9,066 nt of DNA, from assembly GCA_041628615.1 (NCBI GenBank), contig JBFKOW010000144.1:1-9066 (forward strand), written 5' to 3'. The notes beneath the pieces were generated by a model that saw nothing but the letters and a program-made list of their open reading frames with translations, was not told the origin of the DNA and did no database searches. This DNA comes from JAMWZF01 sp041628615. Lineage in GTDB: Bacteria > Pseudomonadota > Alphaproteobacteria > Rhodobacterales > Rhodobacteraceae. A program made the translations under genes and the position numbers. Below, one piece after another: positions 6,538 to 9,066 of the stretch (positions within the stretch are counted from its first letter, which is position 1; each line of letters starts with the position of its first letter).

Positions 6538-8481
6538 ATGGCCGCGCCGCTCGCCCCCCTGGTGATCGGCCGGGCCCGGCTTCCGGCCGCGCCCGGTCGG
6601 GACCGGGCGGCGCGGGCCGCGCTGACCCGGTCGCTCGCGCCGCTGGGCCAGCGCGGCAGCCTTGCCGCCGGCGAGAGCCCCGCCGCGATCCTGCTGGTCC
6701 GCCGCCTGCAGGTCGAGGATCCCGGGCCGCGCGGCGGCCTTTCCGGGCAGGTCCGCGACCGGCTGCGCACGATCCGCAACCGCGCCGCCCGGCCCGCGGG
6801 CGGCCGGGTCCCCGAGGCGGCGGAGGCGGTGCTGTTCGCCGACGAGGCCGAGCTTCTGGCCTGTCTCGCGGCGGCCCCGGAGCCGAGCTGGTGGCGCCGG
6901 GCCGCGTCCCGCCTGCTGGGCGATGTGTCCGGACCCGGCGGCCTGTCGGTGGCGCTGGCCGGGCGGGCCGAGAGCCTGCCCGCGGTGGTCGCCCTGCTCG
7001 ATCTCTGGGGGGCGGCGCCTGCGGCGGTTCGTGTGTTCTCTCCGGGCGAGGCGGGCCGGATGGCGCGCGCCCTCGCGGCGGCATGGGAGGTGCCGATCCC
7101 CGAAGGCTCGGACAGAACCACGGCGACGGACGAGGTTGCAGACCGGGTAGCGGGCCGGGCCGGACCGTCCGGCCGGACCCGCCCGCCCGACGCGGCCCGC
7201 GCCGATCCGGCGGAGGCCCTGTTCGCCGCCGCCCGCCTGCTGGCCTGCGGGCGCCCGATGGCCCCGGCCGAGCGGGACCGGATCGCCGGGCTGATCGCCC
7301 GGGCCGCCGGCATCGCGGCAGCGCCGGCAAACGGAACCGGCGGCGCACCGGTGTCCGTCCTGAGCCGAGTCCGTCGGCCCGGCCTGACCCCGTCAACGGA
7401 ATCCGGACCCGGCGTCCGGCCCGGTGATCCCGCGTCCGGCCAGATGGACGCCGTTCCCACGCTCCGCGCCGTCCGGGCGGCGGCCGTCATCGTGCCGGAC
7501 GCGGCCGACGCCGCGGACCCGTTGCCCGCCGAACGCCGGACCGGTCGCCCGGACGGCCGGCGGCCCGGGACCGCCCTACCGGACGCGCCGGGACCCGGAC
7601 CGTCCGGACCGGCGTCCTGCCCCCCGGAGAAAGTCCCCCGCGGGCCCGCCGCCCCGACCCCGGCAGCTCCGCAGCCGGGCCCGGACCGCCAAGATGCGGC
7701 GATGGCTGCGGCCCGCCGCGCCGAGGCCCTGCCCCGGACCGAGAGCTTTCGCACCGACCTTGGCGGGCTGTTCTTCCTTTGGACCCTCGCCCGCGCGCTC
7801 GGCCTGCCCGGGGCGGCGGCGGACTGGGACATGGAGACTGCGCTGGGGCCCTGGGCGCTGATCGCGGGGCTGGGCCGGGCGCTCCTGCCAGCGCGGGAGG
7901 CGCGGCCCGACGATCCGGCCTGGACCCTGCTGGACACGCTGGACGGGACCCCGGACGAGACGCCCGCCGGCACCGGGATGCGGGTGCCGGACACAATCCG
8001 GGTGCCCCGGACCTGGCTGACCGGCGGGATCCGGCGGCTGAACTGGACCCACGCCGGCGGACACCTGACCTTGCGCACCGCGACGGGGATCGCGGTGCTG
8101 CGCCAGCCCTGCGCCGCCGCCGATCTTCCCGCCGCGCTGGCCGAAGCGATCGGCGCCTGCCCCGGGGCGCTGGCCACCGCGGGCCGGACCGCCCGGCCGC
8201 CGCGCGCCCGCGCCGCACCGGGCCTCGATCCGGCGTTCCGGACCTGGCTCGACTGGATGACCCCGGCGATCCGGGCGCGGCTTGCCGCCGGGCTGTCCTG
8301 CCGGACGGCTGCGGCGCACCGGGTGCTGATCCGCCCGGCCACGATTCACCGGACCCCGGCCCGCCTCGACGTGGTCTTCGCGCTCGACCAGGCCGACCTC
8401 GCCACCCGGCGCGCCGGGCTCGACATCGACCCCGGCTGGGTGCCGGCGCTGGGGCATATCCTGCGGTTCCACTATGTCTGA
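6538..8481 (+). CDS. Conserved eCIS-linked protein of unknown function, with low-complexity linker
   Basis: A 647-aa protein whose ATG follows the preceding TGA by one base. No clear ribosome binding site is visible, so translational coupling is likely. It has two conserved-looking parts. The N-terminal part (about 1-190) includes ILLVRRLQVEDPGP (51-64), VRDRLRTIRNRAARPAGGRVP and AVLFADEAELLACLA. The C-terminal part (about 402-647) starts with FRTDLGGLFFLWTLARALGL (404-423), continues with ALGPWALIAGLGRALLP, and ends with RRAGLDIDPGWVPALGHI followed by LRFHYV. That ending and the GGLFFLxxLARxLGL block match what I recall of large uncharacterised proteins encoded beside the ATPase in eCIS clusters. 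Between them, residues about 190-400 are rich in Pro, Arg, Gly and Ala and look disordered, apart from one helical stretch (222-258). There is no signal peptide or membrane helix. The function is unknown; a cytosolic assembly partner of the downstream ATPase is a guess from gene order. Confidence 0.85.
   Translation: MAAPLAPLVIGRARLPAAPGRDRAARAALTRSLAPLGQRGSLAAGESPAAILLVRRLQVEDPGPRGGLSGQVRDRLRTIRNRAARPAGGRVPEAAEAVLFADEAELLACLAAAPEPSWWRRAASRLLGDVSGPGGLSVALAGRAESLPAVVALLDLWGAAPAAVRVFSPGEAGRMARALAAAWEVPIPEGSDRTTATDEVADRVAGRAGPSGRTRPPDAARADPAEALFAAARLLACGRPMAPAERDRIAGLIARAAGIAAAPANGTGGAPVSVLSRVRRPGLTPSTESGPGVRPGDPASGQMDAVPTLRAVRAAAVIVPDAADAADPLPAERRTGRPDGRRPGTALPDAPGPGPSGPASCPPEKVPRGPAAPTPAAPQPGPDRQDAAMAAARRAEALPRTESFRTDLGGLFFLWTLARALGLPGAAADWDMETALGPWALIAGLGRALLPAREARPDDPAWTLLDTLDGTPDETPAGTGMRVPDTIRVPRTWLTGGIRRLNWTHAGGHLTLRTATGIAVLRQPCAAADLPAALAEAIGACPGALATAGRTARPPRARAAPGLDPAFRTWLDWMTPAIRARLAAGLSCRTAAAHRVLIRPATIHRTPARLDVVFALDQADLATRRAGLDIDPGWVPALGHILRFHYV
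7160..7172. repeat. 13-bp palindromic repeat, copy 1
   Basis: CCGGACCGTCCGG: two 6-bp inverted arms around one base. In this copy the symmetry extends to 8-bp arms (7158-7174). An identical 13-mer occurs at 7595-7607. Both lie inside the region coding for the linker of the 6538 gene. Chance in GC-rich DNA is a real alternative. Confidence 0.45.
7595..7607. repeat. 13-bp palindromic repeat, copy 2
   Basis: Second exact copy of CCGGACCGTCCGG, 435 bp after the first and near the other end of the linker-coding region. Surrounding bases differ from copy 1, so only the core is shared. Confidence 0.45.
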
Positions 8482-9066
8482 GGATGGCCAGCGCATGACA
8501 CGGCCGGACGACCGGATCGGAGCGCTCCCGGCGACGGCGGGCGGGCACTTCGTGCTGCATTTCTACGCCGCGGTGCATGACCTGCTGCGGCAGATCCGCG
8601 GCCTGTCCGGGGAGACCGACACCTTCGCCGAGGTGGTCTCGGAACACCCGTTCCTCAATGGCTACATCGCCGAGATCAACCGCGCCCAGCCGCTGGCCGA
8701 AGCCGGCGCGGAGGACGCCGCCGACTGGACCGCGGCGATCGTGGCGCATGAGGCGACCTGCTCCTGCCGGCTGCCGATCCTGACCCTGCGTGCCGCCGGG
8801 CTGACCGGCGCCGCGATCCGGCTGCTGATGCTGGCCGGGCTGGTCGAGGAGGACACGAGGTTCGGCGACCTCTTCGCCTGGCTGCAGGCGGGGACGGGCG
8901 CGCGGCGGCTGACGCTGGGGCTGGCGGAAGGCATCCTGAACCGGACCGGGCAGCCGGCCTCCGAGACCGAGACCGCACCGTGGCGGCAGCTGGACGGCTG
9001 GGGGCTGATCCGGCCCCTCGATCACGACGCCCCCCGGTCCGAACGGACGCTGGGGGTGCCGCCGGA
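8474..9066 (+). CDS. Predicted eCIS AAA+ ATPase (Afp15-like), N-terminal domain only, 3' partial
   Basis: The frame stays open to the window end, giving 197 codons from the first ATG. It contains HFYAAVHDLLRQIR (29-42), then LPILTLRAAGLTGAAIRLLM (100-119), LVEEDTRFGDLFAWLQAG (123-140) and LTLGLAEGILN. This LPxLxLR - LLxLA - xxxRFGxLFAxLQ pattern is what I know from the helical or winged-helix region ahead of the AAA+ core in eCIS ATPases related to Afp15. The Walker A and B motifs would come after the window, so ATPase activity is inferred. Members of this group are thought to act in assembly or sheath handling of contractile particles. Two starts are possible. ATG 8474 overlaps the stop of the previous gene (ATGTCTGA). 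ATG 8495, seven codons later, has GAGGA (8480-8484) 10 nt upstream and may be the one used. Both keep the same frame. The coding call is firm; the family call is moderately firm. Confidence 0.78.
   Translation, partial: MSEDGQRMTRPDDRIGALPATAGGHFVLHFYAAVHDLLRQIRGLSGETDTFAEVVSEHPFLNGYIAEINRAQPLAEAGAEDAADWTAAIVAHEATCSCRLPILTLRAAGLTGAAIRLLMLAGLVEEDTRFGDLFAWLQAGTGARRLTLGLAEGILNRTGQPASETETAPWRQLDGWGLIRPLDHDAPRSERTLGVPP
8480..8484 (+). promoter_or_regulatory. Possible ribosome binding site for ATG 8495
   Basis: GAGGA overlaps the TGA stop of the upstream gene and sits 10 nt before ATG 8495. The earlier ATG at 8474 has no comparable purine-rich site. This favours the later start of the ATPase gene, unless translation is coupled through the overlapping stop and start. 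Confidence 0.5.

Noticed and set aside
4515..8342. Open reading frame of 1275 codons on the - strand
   Set aside because: It covers genes 3 and 4 in antisense. Its composition is low-complexity (Arg/Ala/Gly/Ser), and length alone is not evidence at this GC content.
1..9066. Ordinary prophage, CRISPR array, insertion sequence, terminator or RNA gene
   Set aside because: I saw no phage capsid, portal or terminase gene, no regularly spaced repeats, no transposase or flanking inverted repeats, no GC stem with T-run between genes, and no tRNA-like or rRNA-like sequence.

Overview
This is a very GC-rich window, and all its real genes lie on the + strand in one tightly packed array. The junctions are a 10-nt gap, a 16-nt gap, a 1-nt gap and an 8-nt overlap, so a single polycistronic unit is likely. 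Base composition and codon use (nearly every third position G or C), together with Gram-negative-style export signals, suggest a high-GC proteobacterium. An alphaproteobacterium of the Rhodobacterales type is my best guess, at low certainty. There is no rRNA, tRNA, transposase, CRISPR array or clear promoter or terminator.

The five genes look like the accessory part of an extracellular contractile injection system (eCIS) cluster: phage-tail-like particles of the Afp/PVC/MAC kind. The order is as follows. (1) 1-1881 is the 3' part of a large protein with phage-tail-fibre-like sequence motifs, a beta-rich Ig-like region and a C-terminal double helix-hairpin-helix. (2) 1892-4468 is an 858-aa protein with the N-terminal module of eCIS-linked proteins (NYFxGRxL) and a C-terminal Ig-like half. 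(3) 4485-6536 is an exported, cysteine-rich protein with a CBM9/DOMON-like N-terminal domain and a C-terminal membrane anchor. (4) 6538-8481 is a 647-aa eCIS-linked protein of unknown function with a long Pro/Arg/Gly-rich linker. (5) 8474 to the window end is the N-terminal domain of a predicted eCIS AAA+ ATPase (Afp15-like); its P-loop would lie beyond the window.

The family calls rest on remembered sequence patterns, not on searches. No sheath, tube, baseplate or spike gene is inside the window, so the eCIS reading depends on the accessory proteins and must be confirmed from the flanks. If it is right, genes 1 and 2 are probably particle-associated or assembly proteins, gene 5 an assembly or remodelling ATPase, and gene 4 a conserved partner. 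Gene 3 is the odd member: an envelope-anchored protein made with a particle system that is usually free in the cytoplasm, and therefore a candidate anchor, docking site or receptor.

The most notable points are the DNA-binding-type helix-hairpin-helix at the end of a fibre-like protein, the membrane-anchored carbohydrate-binding-like protein in the operon, and the fast-evolving linker in gene 4 with a repeated 13-bp palindrome. No stretch over 300 bases lacks a gene.
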